Notes: generated by a model from the sequence alone, not told the origin. A DNA stretch of 32,041 bases from Lentimicrobiaceae bacterium (GCA_023227965.1 JALOCA010000037.1:1-32041); one strand, 5' to 3'. Shown: positions 15,750 to 24,427, numbered from the stretch's first letter. Program-made: numbers and translations.

Positions 15750-16631
15750 TTAATTGTTATTTTCAATAAAGTGTGAGTCTACCAAAATACGTCCGCAGTA
15801 TTCACAAACAATGATTTTGCGATGCATACGAATATCCAACTGACGCTGAGGGGGAATTTTACTGAAACAGCCGCCGCAGGCATCTCTTTCCACACTTACC
15901 ACCGCAAGCCCGTTACGCATATTCTTACGGATACGTTTGTAGGCAGTAAGCAGGCGTTCTTCAATAAATTTTTGATTTTCTTCTGACTGTTTAACCAACG
16001 ACAGTTCTTCTTTTTCGGTTTCGGTGATAATGTCGTTTAATTCAGCTTTTTTAATAGCAAGGTCATTTTTACGCTCTTCAAGTATTTTTCGTGCTTCTTC
16101 AATTTCTTGTTTTTTTTGCTGAAGACTAAACGAGAACTCACGGATACGCTTCTCTGAAAGCTGTATTTCAAGGTTCTGAAATTCAATTTCTTTGGTAAGA
16201 GAATCGTATTCACGGTTGTTTCTTACGTTCATTTGCTGTTCTTCGTATTTTTTAATGAGCGTATTACTGTCTTTTATGGCTAATTCCTTTTCATTTATTG
16301 TTTTCTCAAACATTTCCATCTCCTGAGCATGGTTTTCAATGCGAGTTTCCAGCCCGGCAATTTCGTCTTCAAGATCTTCCACTTCAAGTGGAAGTTCGCC
16401 ACGGATAATTCTGATTTTATCAATCTTAGAATCTATTTGCTGAAGGTGATACAATGCATGCAATTTTTTTTCAATGGTTATTTCTATATTTTCATCACCG
16501 GAGGCATTTCTGGCAACAGCCAGAATATCAACGTCTGGAAGGGCTTCTTCAACAGGATTGATCACTTGAGGGTCTTTTGATTTTTCCGGAATATCTTGTG
16601 TTTTGTTGCTTTTTAAAAGTACTTTTGCCAT
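15750..16631 (-). CDS. CdsZ-like coiled-coil protein with C4 zinc ribbon
   Basis: A 293-residue protein. Residues ~60-230 form a long antiparallel coiled coil (repeated charged heptads such as LEDEIAGLETRIENHAQEME). The C-terminus is a zinc ribbon with C252-G-G-C255 and C276-E-Y-C279, the last part reading CEYCGRILVDSH. This is the architecture of the DUF164/CdsZ family of zinc-ribbon hairpin proteins, found widely in Bacteroidetes and chlamydiae and thought to act in nucleic acid or chaperone roles. The acidic N-terminal ~45 residues are an extension. It follows the Nif3-like gene by 23 bp and is likely co-transcribed; this gene pairing is common in the phylum. Confidence 0.88.
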   Translation of the reverse strand: MAKVLLKSNKTQDIPEKSKDPQVINPVEEALPDVDILAVARNASGDENIEITIEKKLHALYHLQQIDSKIDKIRIIRGELPLEVEDLEDEIAGLETRIENHAQEMEMFEKTINEKELAIKDSNTLIKKYEEQQMNVRNNREYDSLTKEIEFQNLEIQLSEKRIREFSFSLQQKKQEIEEARKILEERKNDLAIKKAELNDIITETEKEELSLVKQSEENQKFIEERLLTAYKRIRKNMRNGLAVVSVERDACGGCFSKIPPQRQLDIRMHRKIIVCEYCGRILVDSHFIENNN

Positions 16632-16654
16632 AAAATTTGTTTTATGTAATTATT

Positions 16655-17749
16655 TTACAAATAGTTAACGGGGTTAGTTTCTGTAGTTGAAATTCGGACT
16701 GCAAAGGTAGAATTTTTTTTATTAAGTAGGTTAAATAATAATTCTTTAGCAAATTGTTCACTTTCAAAATGACCTATATCGGCAATTACGATCCGCTTTT
16801 CTGACTGTTGAAAATCGTGATATTTGATATCTCCGGAAATAAATACGTCTGCATCTGCAGCAATAGCTTCTTTTATTAAAAAACTTCCCGAGCCCCCACA
16901 TACTGCAACTTTTTTAACGGGCTTATTTAATAATTCAGAATGACGGATCATACCTGTTTTTACGATGTTTTTAACTTTCATTAAAAAGTCATACTCTTTT
17001 TCATCATATTCTGTTTCTCCAATCATGCCTGCTCCTGCTAATGACAATGCATTGGCAAGAGGGACAATGTCGTAGGCTACTTCTTCGTATGGATGATTTT
17101 GTATCAATGCTTTCAGCAAGCGGTTTTCGATAAACTCAGGATAAATTACTTCAATCTTAATCTCTTTTTCTTCATGTATCTGATTTACTTCACCTACAAA
17201 AGGATTGGCAGATTCGTTGGCACGAAAAGTACCCCATCCTGCCGAATTAAAACTACAGGCATCATAGTTTCCAATATTTCCTGCCCCGGCATCAAAAAGT
17301 GCTTTGCGAACTTGATTTGCATTCATTTCGGGGCAAAATGTAATTAACTTGCGAAGAATGTTTTTTTTAGGAGAAAGTATCCGGGTATTTTTCAAACCTA
17401 ATTTTTTACAAAGTATTTGATTTACGCCTCCGGAAACGTTGTCAAGATTAGTATGCGCGGCATAAACGGCAATATTGTGAATTAGTGCTTTTTGTACTAT
17501 TTTCTCTGTTGGAGTTTCTCCGTTAAATTTTTTCAATCCTGAGAAAATTAATGGATGGTGTGAAATAATAAGATCGCAGTTTTCCGCTATTGCTTCCTCT
17601 ATTACAGCCTCTGTAACATCAATGCATATAAGAACATGGTTTACATTTTTCCCGATGTTTCCTATTATCAGTCCGGAATTGTCGTAATGCTCCTGTAGGG
17701 ATAAAGGGGCAATATTTTCGATTTCTTTACAAATTTCTGAAAGTTTCAT
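16655..17749 (-). CDS. Nif3-like dinuclear metal centre protein
   Basis: A 364-residue protein of the Nif3/YbgI (DUF34) family, which forms a toroidal hexamer around paired metal ions. Metal-binding signatures are visible: LIISHHPLIFSGLKKF (His pair near residue 63), AAHTNLDNVSGGVN (His/Asp near residue 100), and the C-terminal ADIGHFESEQF with His and Glu. Between residues ~130 and ~235 is the PII-like insertion typical of the longer members, ending HPYEEVAYD. The molecular function is still debated; GTP cyclohydrolase-like and chaperone roles have been proposed. It is the first gene of a two-gene operon with the zinc-ribbon gene and diverges from lpxK. Confidence 0.9.
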   Translation of the reverse strand: MKLSEICKEIENIAPLSLQEHYDNSGLIIGNIGKNVNHVLICIDVTEAVIEEAIAENCDLIISHHPLIFSGLKKFNGETPTEKIVQKALIHNIAVYAAHTNLDNVSGGVNQILCKKLGLKNTRILSPKKNILRKLITFCPEMNANQVRKALFDAGAGNIGNYDACSFNSAGWGTFRANESANPFVGEVNQIHEEKEIKIEVIYPEFIENRLLKALIQNHPYEEVAYDIVPLANALSLAGAGMIGETEYDEKEYDFLMKVKNIVKTGMIRHSELLNKPVKKVAVCGGSGSFLIKEAIAADADVFISGDIKYHDFQQSEKRIVIADIGHFESEQFAKELLFNLLNKKNSTFAVRISTTETNPVNYL

Positions 17750-17875
17750 GATAGAAAATTAGATAAAACGGTATAATACAAACGAATAATGTATATTCTC
17801 TTACATTTTACAAAATAAAATAAAATTTGCAGTAAATTAAAATACAAATAATGAAAACTATTGTATTTTTATAAC

Positions 17876-18940
17876 GTGGATTTTCTGGGTTTCATACTCC
17901 TTCCTTTCTCTTTACTATATGGATTAGTTATAGTGCTGAGAAACAAATTATTCGATTGGAAAATTTTACCTTCGGAACGATTTTCCTTACCAGTAATTTG
18001 CGTGGGAAACCTTAGTGCCGGAGGCACCGGAAAAACTCCACATGTTGAATATTTAATCCGTTTATTAGATAAACAATGTACTATTGCCACTCTCAGCCGG
18101 GGATATGGACGAAAAACCCGTGGTTTTGTTTTTGCTGATCCGGATTCGACAGCTACATCTATTGGAGATGAACCAATGCAATATGTAAATAAATTTTCAG
18201 CGATTACAGTGGCGGTACATGAAAAAAGAAGGGAAGGAATACGGATGCTGTTGCAAAAGAAACCCGAAACCAACCTGGTTTTGCTTGATGACGCTATGCA
18301 GCACAGGTATGTAACTCCAGGATTAACCATTTTGCTTACCGATTACCGCCATTTATATGTAAACGATTACCTGTTGCCCTCTGGCAGGCTCCGTGAACCG
18401 ATTAAAGGTGCAAGTCGTGCTGATATAATTATTGTTACAAAAACTCCTAAAATTTTTTCACCTATTACACGCAGGTCAATTTCCGAAAAACTTTCTCCTA
18501 AACCTTGGCAAAACTTATTTTTTTCATACATACGCTACGGGGAGCTTGTTCCGTTCCATTCTACGGAAATACAGCCCATGCAAAAGAAATACGGAACCAT
18601 AGTCTTATTTGCCGGTATAGCCAATTGTTATCCGTTGCAGGAATATCTTAAAAATCTTTGTGAAGAGCTTATTACCTTGCAATTCAGCGATCATCACTGC
18701 TATTCTCCTAAAGAAATGGAGCAAATCAAGGTTTGTTACCATGAGGTCTTTTCAAAATCTAAAATCATAGTTACCACTGAAAAAGATGCTATGCGCTTAA
18801 AAAATACCTCTTTGGAAGAAATAATTGTAAATTTGCCCGTTTTTTATCTTCCTATAGAAGTTGCGTTCCACAAGGAGGATAAGGAGATTTTTGAAGAGAA
18901 AGTAAAAGATTATGTTAGAAAAGATCAACACCACTTGTAA
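17876..18940 (+). CDS. lpxK: Tetraacyldisaccharide 4'-kinase (lipid A synthesis)
   Basis: LpxK phosphorylates the 4' position of the lipid A disaccharide at the inner membrane. The N-terminal amphipathic/membrane segment reads FLGFILLPFSLLYGLVIVLRN. The P-loop is GNLSAGGTGKTPHVEY (about residues 44-59 from the GTG). The acidic LLDDAMQHR follows at about 135. The frame has no ATG at its 5' end: possible starts are TTG at 17861 and GTG at 17876. I prefer the GTG (MDFLGFILLPF), because family members begin a few residues before this helix, but the TTG cannot be excluded. An ATG at 17851 is out of frame and stops at once. The 3' end overlaps the purine nucleoside phosphorylase gene by 29 bp. Confidence 0.9.
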   Translation: MDFLGFILLPFSLLYGLVIVLRNKLFDWKILPSERFSLPVICVGNLSAGGTGKTPHVEYLIRLLDKQCTIATLSRGYGRKTRGFVFADPDSTATSIGDEPMQYVNKFSAITVAVHEKRREGIRMLLQKKPETNLVLLDDAMQHRYVTPGLTILLTDYRHLYVNDYLLPSGRLREPIKGASRADIIIVTKTPKIFSPITRRSISEKLSPKPWQNLFFSYIRYGELVPFHSTEIQPMQKKYGTIVLFAGIANCYPLQEYLKNLCEELITLQFSDHHCYSPKEMEQIKVCYHEVFSKSKIIVTTEKDAMRLKNTSLEEIIVNLPVFYLPIEVAFHKEDKEIFEEKVKDYVRKDQHHL

Positions 18941-19727
18941 TTTTATCCGTCAGCATATTTCTCGAATTCCCGAAACGGGTATCATACTCGGAACCGGTCT
19001 GGGGGAATTAGTAAACGAAATTCATGTCGAAACTATATTGAAATATAGTGAAATACCTAACTTCCCTGTGTCAACGGTAGAAGGACATTCGGGACAATTG
19101 GTTTTTGGTACCCTCAGCGGAAAACCTGTTGTAGCCATGCAGGGCAGATTTCATTATTATGAAGGATATTCAATGCAACAAATTACGTTTCCGGTAAGGG
19201 TGATGAAGATGTTGGGCATCCGCCTTTTGATAGCTTCCAATGCTACCGGAGGGGTAAATCCTTCTTTTCATATAGGTGATATTATGCTAATTACCGACCA
19301 CATCAATCTAATGGGCGATAATCCACTCATGGGTATCAATATCCCCGAGCTTGGAACCCGTTTTCCCGATATGAGCGAAACGTATGATTTGCAGTTGGTT
19401 GAAAAAGCCGAAAAAATTGCCAGAAAGCACAATCTTCCTATCCAAAAAGGAGTGCTGGCTGCAGTAAGTGGTCCCTGTTTCGAAACCCCTGCAGAATACC
19501 GTTACCTGCGTACCATAGGTGCCGATGCAGTGGGCATGTCGGTAATTCCTGAAGCTATTGCAGCTAAACATATGAATCTCCGTTTTTTTGCTCTTTCGGT
19601 GATTTCAGATCTGGGAGTAGAAGGGAAAATTACGGAAGTATCACACCAGGAAGTACAGGAAGCTGCCGCAAAAGTGGAACCCGCTTTGACCTTTCTTATT
19701 AAAAAATTGCTTGAAGTTGTTGTATAA
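18912..19727 (+). CDS. Purine nucleoside phosphorylase (PNP-I, trimeric type)
   Basis: A 271-residue enzyme that splits (deoxy)inosine and guanosine with phosphate to base and ribose-1-phosphate. Motifs are the N-terminal GIILGTGLGELV phosphate loop, VEGHSGQL, QGRFHYYEGYSMQQ, the SNATGGVNP block with the base-site Asn, SGPCFETPAEYR, and DAVGMSVIPEAIAA. The length and blocks match the trimeric PNP class rather than the hexameric DeoD type. The ATG at 18912 lies inside lpxK (29-bp overlap), which implies translational coupling. The TlpA-like gene follows after 17 bp. The pairing with lpxK is common in Bacteroidetes and has no obvious metabolic logic. Confidence 0.92.
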   Translation: MLEKINTTCNFIRQHISRIPETGIILGTGLGELVNEIHVETILKYSEIPNFPVSTVEGHSGQLVFGTLSGKPVVAMQGRFHYYEGYSMQQITFPVRVMKMLGIRLLIASNATGGVNPSFHIGDIMLITDHINLMGDNPLMGINIPELGTRFPDMSETYDLQLVEKAEKIARKHNLPIQKGVLAAVSGPCFETPAEYRYLRTIGADAVGMSVIPEAIAAKHMNLRFFALSVISDLGVEGKITEVSHQEVQEAAAKVEPALTFLIKKLLEVVV

Positions 19728-19744
19728 TAATTAAATAATTAAAT

Positions 19745-20917
19745 ATGAAACTTATAAAATGGTCAGTTATAGTATTGTTTTTTCCCCTTTTTTTCTTTTC
19801 CTGTAACGGGAAAAAAGCAGGCTCTGACGAGGTAATTGTCAAAGGGAAACTTAGCAATGCTCAGGAGGGGCTTTTGCTGATAGAAGAACTTACCCCCCGC
19901 AATATGAAAGTAATTGACTCATGTTATATAGAAAAAGATGGGTCTTTTCTTCTTTCTTTTAAGCCTAAAGAAAGTGGATTTTATGTGATTCATCATAAGG
20001 AAGAAGATTATATTACATTGGTTCTTAACAAAGGAGAAACTGTTGAAATAACTGCTGATGCCAAGCAACTCAATACATCCTATACCCTGAAAGGTTCCAA
20101 AGGCTCGGAGATATTATGGGAATATTATACCCGCACACATAAAAACTACCAAAGAGTAGATTCTTTAACGGAAGTATTTAAAAAAAGCCAGGGGAAACCG
20201 GATTTTGCTACCATCCGAAACCAGCTTGATTCTACTTTTGCCGTAATTTTCAAGGAACAACAGGATTTTACCCGGCTACTGATCGAAAAAAATACAAATT
20301 CGTTAGCTTCGCTTATCCTTATCAACCAACGTTTTGGTCCTCATTCACTATTTACTGAAGAAGAAGATTTTGCATTATTTGAAAAATTAGATAAAGGATT
20401 ATCTTCCACATTCCCCGAAAATAAAAACACCCTCGACCATCACCAGCGTGTAAGTGAATACAAACAAAAACAAGCAGAACAGAAATTTGCAGCAGAGAAA
20501 ATTGCCATAGGCGCTACGGTTCCTGACATTACTCTGCCCAGTCCTGACGGAAAAAATATAAAACTGAGCTCTTTAAGGGGAAAAGTAGTGCTCCTCGACT
20601 TTTGGGCTGGATGGTGCGCTCCCTGCCGGCAAGAAAATGCTAACCTGGTAAAAGTTTATAAAAAATTTAAAAACAAAGGATTCGAAATTTATGGAGTATC
20701 ATTAGACAAAACTAAAGATATTTGGACGGGTGCCATTAAAGTGGATGGAATAACATGGACACAGGTGAGCGACCTAAAATTTTGGGGAAGCCCGGTAGTG
20801 CAACTCTTTGGCATAACTGCCATTCCGGCTTCCTTTCTGATTGACAAGCAAGGAAAAATCATTGCCAAGAACCTCAGGGGAAAAGAACTGGAAGATAAAC
20901 TCAATACGCTTTTTTAA
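19745..20917 (+). CDS. TlpA-like thiol-disulfide oxidoreductase lipoprotein with DUF4369 domain
   Basis: A 390-residue lipoprotein. A hydrophobic signal ending FFFSC gives lipid-anchored Cys20. Residues ~30-135 match the DUF4369 beta domain (VIVKGKLSNAQEGLLLIEEL, then GSFLLSF). A helical linker runs to ~245. Residues ~255-390 form an AhpC/TSA-TlpA thioredoxin domain with active site W290-C291-A-P-C294 and the cis-proline context TAIPASFLID (P361). In Bacteroidetes such proteins reduce periplasmic disulfides, often fed by DsbD, which is encoded elsewhere in this window (24428-26524). It is 17 bp downstream of the PNP gene, so it belongs to the lpxK-PNP transcript. Confidence 0.9.
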   Translation: MKLIKWSVIVLFFPLFFFSCNGKKAGSDEVIVKGKLSNAQEGLLLIEELTPRNMKVIDSCYIEKDGSFLLSFKPKESGFYVIHHKEEDYITLVLNKGETVEITADAKQLNTSYTLKGSKGSEILWEYYTRTHKNYQRVDSLTEVFKKSQGKPDFATIRNQLDSTFAVIFKEQQDFTRLLIEKNTNSLASLILINQRFGPHSLFTEEEDFALFEKLDKGLSSTFPENKNTLDHHQRVSEYKQKQAEQKFAAEKIAIGATVPDITLPSPDGKNIKLSSLRGKVVLLDFWAGWCAPCRQENANLVKVYKKFKNKGFEIYGVSLDKTKDIWTGAIKVDGITWTQVSDLKFWGSPVVQLFGITAIPASFLIDKQGKIIAKNLRGKELEDKLNTLF

Positions 20918-21108
20918 TTAAAAAGAGCTATTACTTAGAAATTAAGGGTACTTAGATATGGTTACAAAAACTAATTTTTAACTGCAAAAATATTACAAAA
21001 CAATTAACGCCGTTAGTTACTGAAAAATTTATAAATTTACCTGAAGAATAAAATCATCAGCGTAACTTAGTGTCCTCAGTATCTTGGGGGTTATAAAATG
21101 ATAAAGTA
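20918..21108. other. 191-bp intergenic region before lpxH with CTTAGTG-type element
   Basis: No gene is present. At 21064-21092 there is a degenerate short-period sequence (AACTTAGTGTCCTCAGTATC then TTGGGGGTT). It resembles the common intergenic CTTAGTGTCCTTAGTG-type repeats found across Bacteroidetes genomes. A similar fragment (AAGGGTACTTAGATATGG) is at 20944-20961. A TATCTTGG at 21080-21087 could be a weak -7 element. Confidence 0.4.
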
Positions 21109-21897
21109 TTGGACAAAAAAATATATTTCGTTTCCGACTTTCACTTTGGTATCCCAACCCGCGACAGCAGCCTGCAACGGGAAAAACTTTTTGTAAGCTG
21201 GCTGGATGAAGTGAAAAAAGATGCTTCTGCTATCTACCTGATGGGTGATATTTTTGATTTTTGGTTCGAATATAAAACTGTGGTACCCAAAGGTTTTGTT
21301 CGCCTGCTTGGTAAGCTTGCCGAAATAACCGATGCAGGCATCCCGGTACATCTGTTTCGCGGCAACCACGACGTTTGGGCTTTTAAGTATCTGCAAAAAG
21401 AAGTTGGCATCCAGCTTCACAGGGAACCGGAAATCCATGATTTTAACGGGAAAATATTTTATCTGGCACATGGCGACGGATTGGGTCCCGGCGACAATGG
21501 CTACAAATTCCTTAAAAAGGTTTTTGAACTAAAATTAAACCAATGGCTTTTCCGCTGGATACATCCCGAATGGGGAACCCGTCTGGGGTTGTATTTTTCA
21601 AGACGAAGCCGCATTGCCAATATCATCAAAGAAGGGAAAAAAGAAAATACCAATGGCTTTGAAAATGAAATGCTTTATCATTATGCCAAAGGTATTTCCC
21701 AAAATAACCCTACGATAGATTATTTCATTTTTGGCCACCGCCATCTGCCTGTAATCAAACCGTTAAACGAAAAAACGCAGATAGTGGTGCTTGGTGACTG
21801 GATTACCAATTTTACCTTTGCCGTTTTTGATGGCAGGGAAGTAAGTCTGCAATTTTATACAAATTTTTCTACCAGTTCCACCAAACGGGACGAATAA
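21109..21897 (+). CDS. lpxH: UDP-2,3-diacylglucosamine diphosphatase (LpxH-like)
   Basis: A calcineurin-like phosphoesterase of 262 residues that hydrolyses UDP-diacylglucosamine to lipid X in lipid A synthesis. Metal ligands are in SDFHFG (D10, H12), LMGDIFDFW (D47), FRGNHDVW (N86, H87), LAHGDG and FGHRHLP. The frame has no ATG at its start. A TAA lies a few codons upstream and the first metal motif begins at residue 10, so the TTG at 21109 is the only reasonable initiator. The ATG at 21099 is out of frame. The last ~14 codons overlap the convergent gapA gene, making a C-terminal tail (about YTNFSTSSTKRDE) that is read from the antisense of GAPDH's conserved end. Confidence 0.9.
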   Translation: MDKKIYFVSDFHFGIPTRDSSLQREKLFVSWLDEVKKDASAIYLMGDIFDFWFEYKTVVPKGFVRLLGKLAEITDAGIPVHLFRGNHDVWAFKYLQKEVGIQLHREPEIHDFNGKIFYLAHGDGLGPGDNGYKFLKKVFELKLNQWLFRWIHPEWGTRLGLYFSRRSRIANIIKEGKKENTNGFENEMLYHYAKGISQNNPTIDYFIFGHRHLPVIKPLNEKTQIVVLGDWITNFTFAVFDGREVSLQFYTNFSTSSTKRDE

Positions 21898-22865
21898 CCC
21901 GTTTCGTTGTCGTACCAGGCAACTATTTTTACCAGTTTGTTATCTTTTCCCAAAACTGCAGTTAGCCCTGCATCAAAGATTGCCGAATGGGTATTGCCAA
22001 CAATATCTATAGAAACAATCGGATCTTCTGTGTATTGCATAATACCCTTCAGGTACCCTCCGGCAGCTTCCTTAAATGCGGCATTAATTTCTTCGATGGT
22101 GGTAGCTTTTTTCAAAGTGCAAGTCAAGTCTGTGAGCGAACCATCAGGGACCGGAACACGGATACCACAACCGCCCAGATCGTTTTTCAGATGCGGAAAA
22201 ATTTTGGTTGCTGCCTTAGCAGCTCCGGTAGTGGTAGGGATAATGGAATAAGCCGCAGCCCTTGCCCGGCGAAGGTCTTTGTGCGGTGCATCCAGCAGGT
22301 TCTGATCGCGGGTGTAAGAATGCACGGTGGTGATAAACCCTTCGGCTATACCCCAGCAGTCGTCCAAAACCTTAATCATTGGAGCCACGCAGTTGGTGGT
22401 GCAGGAAGAATTGGAAATGATGCGATCATTTTTATCTATAATCTCGTCGTTGATACCCAGTACCACATATTTTACGTCGTCCTGGTCAGCTTTGGCTGGA
22501 GCCGAAATAATCACTTTTTTTGCCCCGGCAATCAGATGCTTCGAGGCATTTTCTTTGTCCACAAATTTTCCAGTGGACTCCAGTACTACATCAATATCCA
22601 AATCTTTCCATGGAAGTTTTTCAGGATTTTCCTCCGACAGAATCTTGATTTTTTTGTTATTTACCAGTAAATAACCATTTTTCACAAGTACTTCTCCGTT
22701 GAACAACCCATGAACCGAATCGTATTTTAAAAGGTGAGCAAGGGTTTCGGTATCGGTAAGATCATTTATTGCAACAACTTCTATATTGTTATTCTGAAGC
22801 AGCTTCCGGAAAGTTACCCGGCCTATGCGGCCAAATCCATTAATAGCAAGACGAATATTTTTCAT
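21855..22865 (-). CDS. gapA: Glyceraldehyde-3-phosphate dehydrogenase
   Basis: The glycolytic NAD-dependent enzyme, 336 residues from ATG 22863-22865 (MKNIRLAINGFGRIGR). This start is chosen because the Rossmann motif INGFGRIGR should begin within a few residues, an A/G-rich AAAAGAGACA precedes it, and a perfect -7 element lies upstream at 22890-22897. The longer frame to 22892 would start inside that element. Catalytic Cys155 is in SNSSCTTNCV, the His is in TTVHSYTRDQ, and the Asp/Leu NAD-specific pocket is AINDLTD. The C-terminus is NETGYSSRLVELVEKF. The 3' end overlaps lpxH by 43 bp tail to tail. Confidence 0.97.
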   Translation of the reverse strand: MKNIRLAINGFGRIGRVTFRKLLQNNNIEVVAINDLTDTETLAHLLKYDSVHGLFNGEVLVKNGYLLVNNKKIKILSEENPEKLPWKDLDIDVVLESTGKFVDKENASKHLIAGAKKVIISAPAKADQDDVKYVVLGINDEIIDKNDRIISNSSCTTNCVAPMIKVLDDCWGIAEGFITTVHSYTRDQNLLDAPHKDLRRARAAAYSIIPTTTGAAKAATKIFPHLKNDLGGCGIRVPVPDGSLTDLTCTLKKATTIEEINAAFKEAAGGYLKGIMQYTEDPIVSIDIVGNTHSAIFDAGLTAVLGKDNKLVKIVAWYDNETGYSSRLVELVEKFV

Positions 22866-22889
22866 TGTCTCTTTTTTAAAATTTGCTGG

Positions 22890-22897
22890 CAAAATTA
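22890..22897 (-). promoter_or_regulatory. -7 promoter element for gapA
   Basis: The minus strand reads TAATTTTG, identical to the tRNA-Asn and korA -7 elements, 24 bp before the start codon. The nearest TTG is at only 15 bp, so the -33 half is weak. Confidence 0.5.
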
Positions 22898-22909
22898 GAA
22901 AATTGCATC

Positions 22910-22940
22910 TTGCAATAACCAGATTTATTAATAACCTTTG
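22910..22940 (+). promoter_or_regulatory. Possible promoter of the M20 dipeptidase gene
   Basis: TTG (22910-22912), then 19 bp, then TAACCTTTG (22932-22940). The -7 half has one extra base relative to TAnnTTTG. It sits 47 bp before the ATG in the divergent gapA/dipeptidase gap. Confidence 0.4.
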
Positions 22941-22987
22941 CCGCCGTTATTTTTTTGTTACTCATTATTTTTCATATAATTATTATT

Positions 22988-24349
22988 ATGAATGCAGTTA
23001 TCAATTACTTACGTGAAAACAAAGAACAGTACCTTCAGGGCTTGTTTGATTATATCCGGATTCCTTCCATCAGTTCGCTTCCTGAACGCAGAGAAGATAT
23101 GTATCGGACTGCTAATTTTTTAAAGCAATGGCTGCTAAAAGCCGGGGCAGATAAGGCAGAAGTTTATCCAACGAAAGGAAACCCGGTTGCCTATGCCGAA
23201 AAAATTATTGATCCAGCTAAGCCTACCGTACTTATTTACGGCCATTATGATGTTATGCCAGTGGATCCGTTGAGTTTATGGGAAACTGAGCCTTTTGAAC
23301 CGGTAATTCGGGATAGGAAAATTTTTGCACGTGGTGCCGACGACGACAAAGGACAAGTTTTTATTCAGCTTGCTGTTTTTGATGCAATGGTAAAAACTGG
23401 TTTTCTACCGTGTAACGTAAAATTTATGATAGAGGGGGAAGAAGAGATTGGTTCTCCTTCGCTGAGTCTGTTTTGTGAAGAAAACAAAGAAATGCTGAAA
23501 GCAGATATTTTTCTGATTTCCGATACAGCAATGATTTCCAAAGACGTTTCTTCCATTACTGTGGGATTACGTGGTTTATGTTACATGGAGGTGGAAGTTA
23601 CCGGCCCTGACCACGACCTGCATTCGGGTCTGTTTGGCGGTGCGGTAGCCAATCCGGCCAACGAGCTTGCCAAAATAATTGCCAAGCTTACCGATGAAAA
23701 AAATCGTATCTGTATTCCGGGATTTTACGACGATGTGTTGGAAGTAAGCAAAGAAGAACGTGCAGAAATGGCAAAAGCACCCTTCAATCTGGAGAAATAC
23801 AAAAAGCAACTAGATATTAATGAAGTGTGTGGCGAAGAAGGTTATACTACGCCGGAAAGAACCGGTATCCGGCCAACGCTGGATGTAAATGGTATATGGG
23901 GTGGTTACATTGGCGAAGGAAGTAAAACCGTGTTACCATCTAAGGCTACGGCAAAAATCTCCATGCGATTGGTTCCCAACCAGGATTACGAAAAAATTGC
24001 AGTTTTATTCGAAAAATATATCCGGGAAATCACTCCACCTTACGTAAAAGTAAAAGTTACCGCCATGCACGGAGGCTATCCTTATGTTTCTCCGATTGAT
24101 ATTCCGGCATACAAAGCAGCAGTAAAAGCCATTGAAAAAACCTTTGGTGTGTTACCTGTACCTTTCCACAGTGGAGGAAGCATCCCTATCGTCAGCACTT
24201 TTGAGAAAGTGATTGGTGTAAAATCCATTTTAATGGGATTTGGTTTAGAAACCGACGCCACCCATTCGCCCAACGAAAATTTTGATCTGGATATCTTTTA
24301 TAAGGGAATGGAAACGGTAGCCTGGTTTTACCATTATTTTACTGAATAA
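22988..24349 (+). CDS. M20 family dipeptidase/metallopeptidase
   Basis: A 453-residue zinc peptidase of the M20 (carnosinase/PepV-like) family, cytoplasmic since no signal peptide is seen. Metal and catalytic residues are in LIYGHYDVMPVDP (His and catalytic Asp), RGADDDKGQ (bridging Asp), MIEGEEEIGS (catalytic Glu pair) and the C-terminal ATHSPNEN (His). The dimerisation insert contains HDLHSGLFGGAV, as in CNDP-type dipeptidases. I use ATG 22988 (MNAVINYLREN); the frame extends to a TTG at 22955, but that adds only low-complexity Ile-rich sequence. A bidirectional terminator follows 28 bp after the stop. Confidence 0.92.
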   Translation: MNAVINYLRENKEQYLQGLFDYIRIPSISSLPERREDMYRTANFLKQWLLKAGADKAEVYPTKGNPVAYAEKIIDPAKPTVLIYGHYDVMPVDPLSLWETEPFEPVIRDRKIFARGADDDKGQVFIQLAVFDAMVKTGFLPCNVKFMIEGEEEIGSPSLSLFCEENKEMLKADIFLISDTAMISKDVSSITVGLRGLCYMEVEVTGPDHDLHSGLFGGAVANPANELAKIIAKLTDEKNRICIPGFYDDVLEVSKEERAEMAKAPFNLEKYKKQLDINEVCGEEGYTTPERTGIRPTLDVNGIWGGYIGEGSKTVLPSKATAKISMRLVPNQDYEKIAVLFEKYIREITPPYVKVKVTAMHGGYPYVSPIDIPAYKAAVKAIEKTFGVLPVPFHSGGSIPIVSTFEKVIGVKSILMGFGLETDATHSPNENFDLDIFYKGMETVAWFYHYFTE

Positions 24350-24376
24350 AATAATGTTTTAAAATTTTATACAAGC

Positions 24377-24409
24377 AAAAAAGGCAGAAATCACTCCCTG
24401 CCTTTTTTT
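24377..24409. terminator. Bidirectional intrinsic terminator
   Basis: AAAAAAGGCAG (24377-24387) pairs with CTGCCTTTTTT (24398-24408) over a 10-nt loop, with T-runs on both strands. It separates the convergent dipeptidase and dsbD genes. Confidence 0.9.
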
Positions 24410-24427
24410 ATTTAATGAGATTTGTTT

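Noticed and set aside
21987..22670. 227-codon plus-strand frame
   Set aside because: Antisense shadow of gapA, which is unmistakable on the other strand.
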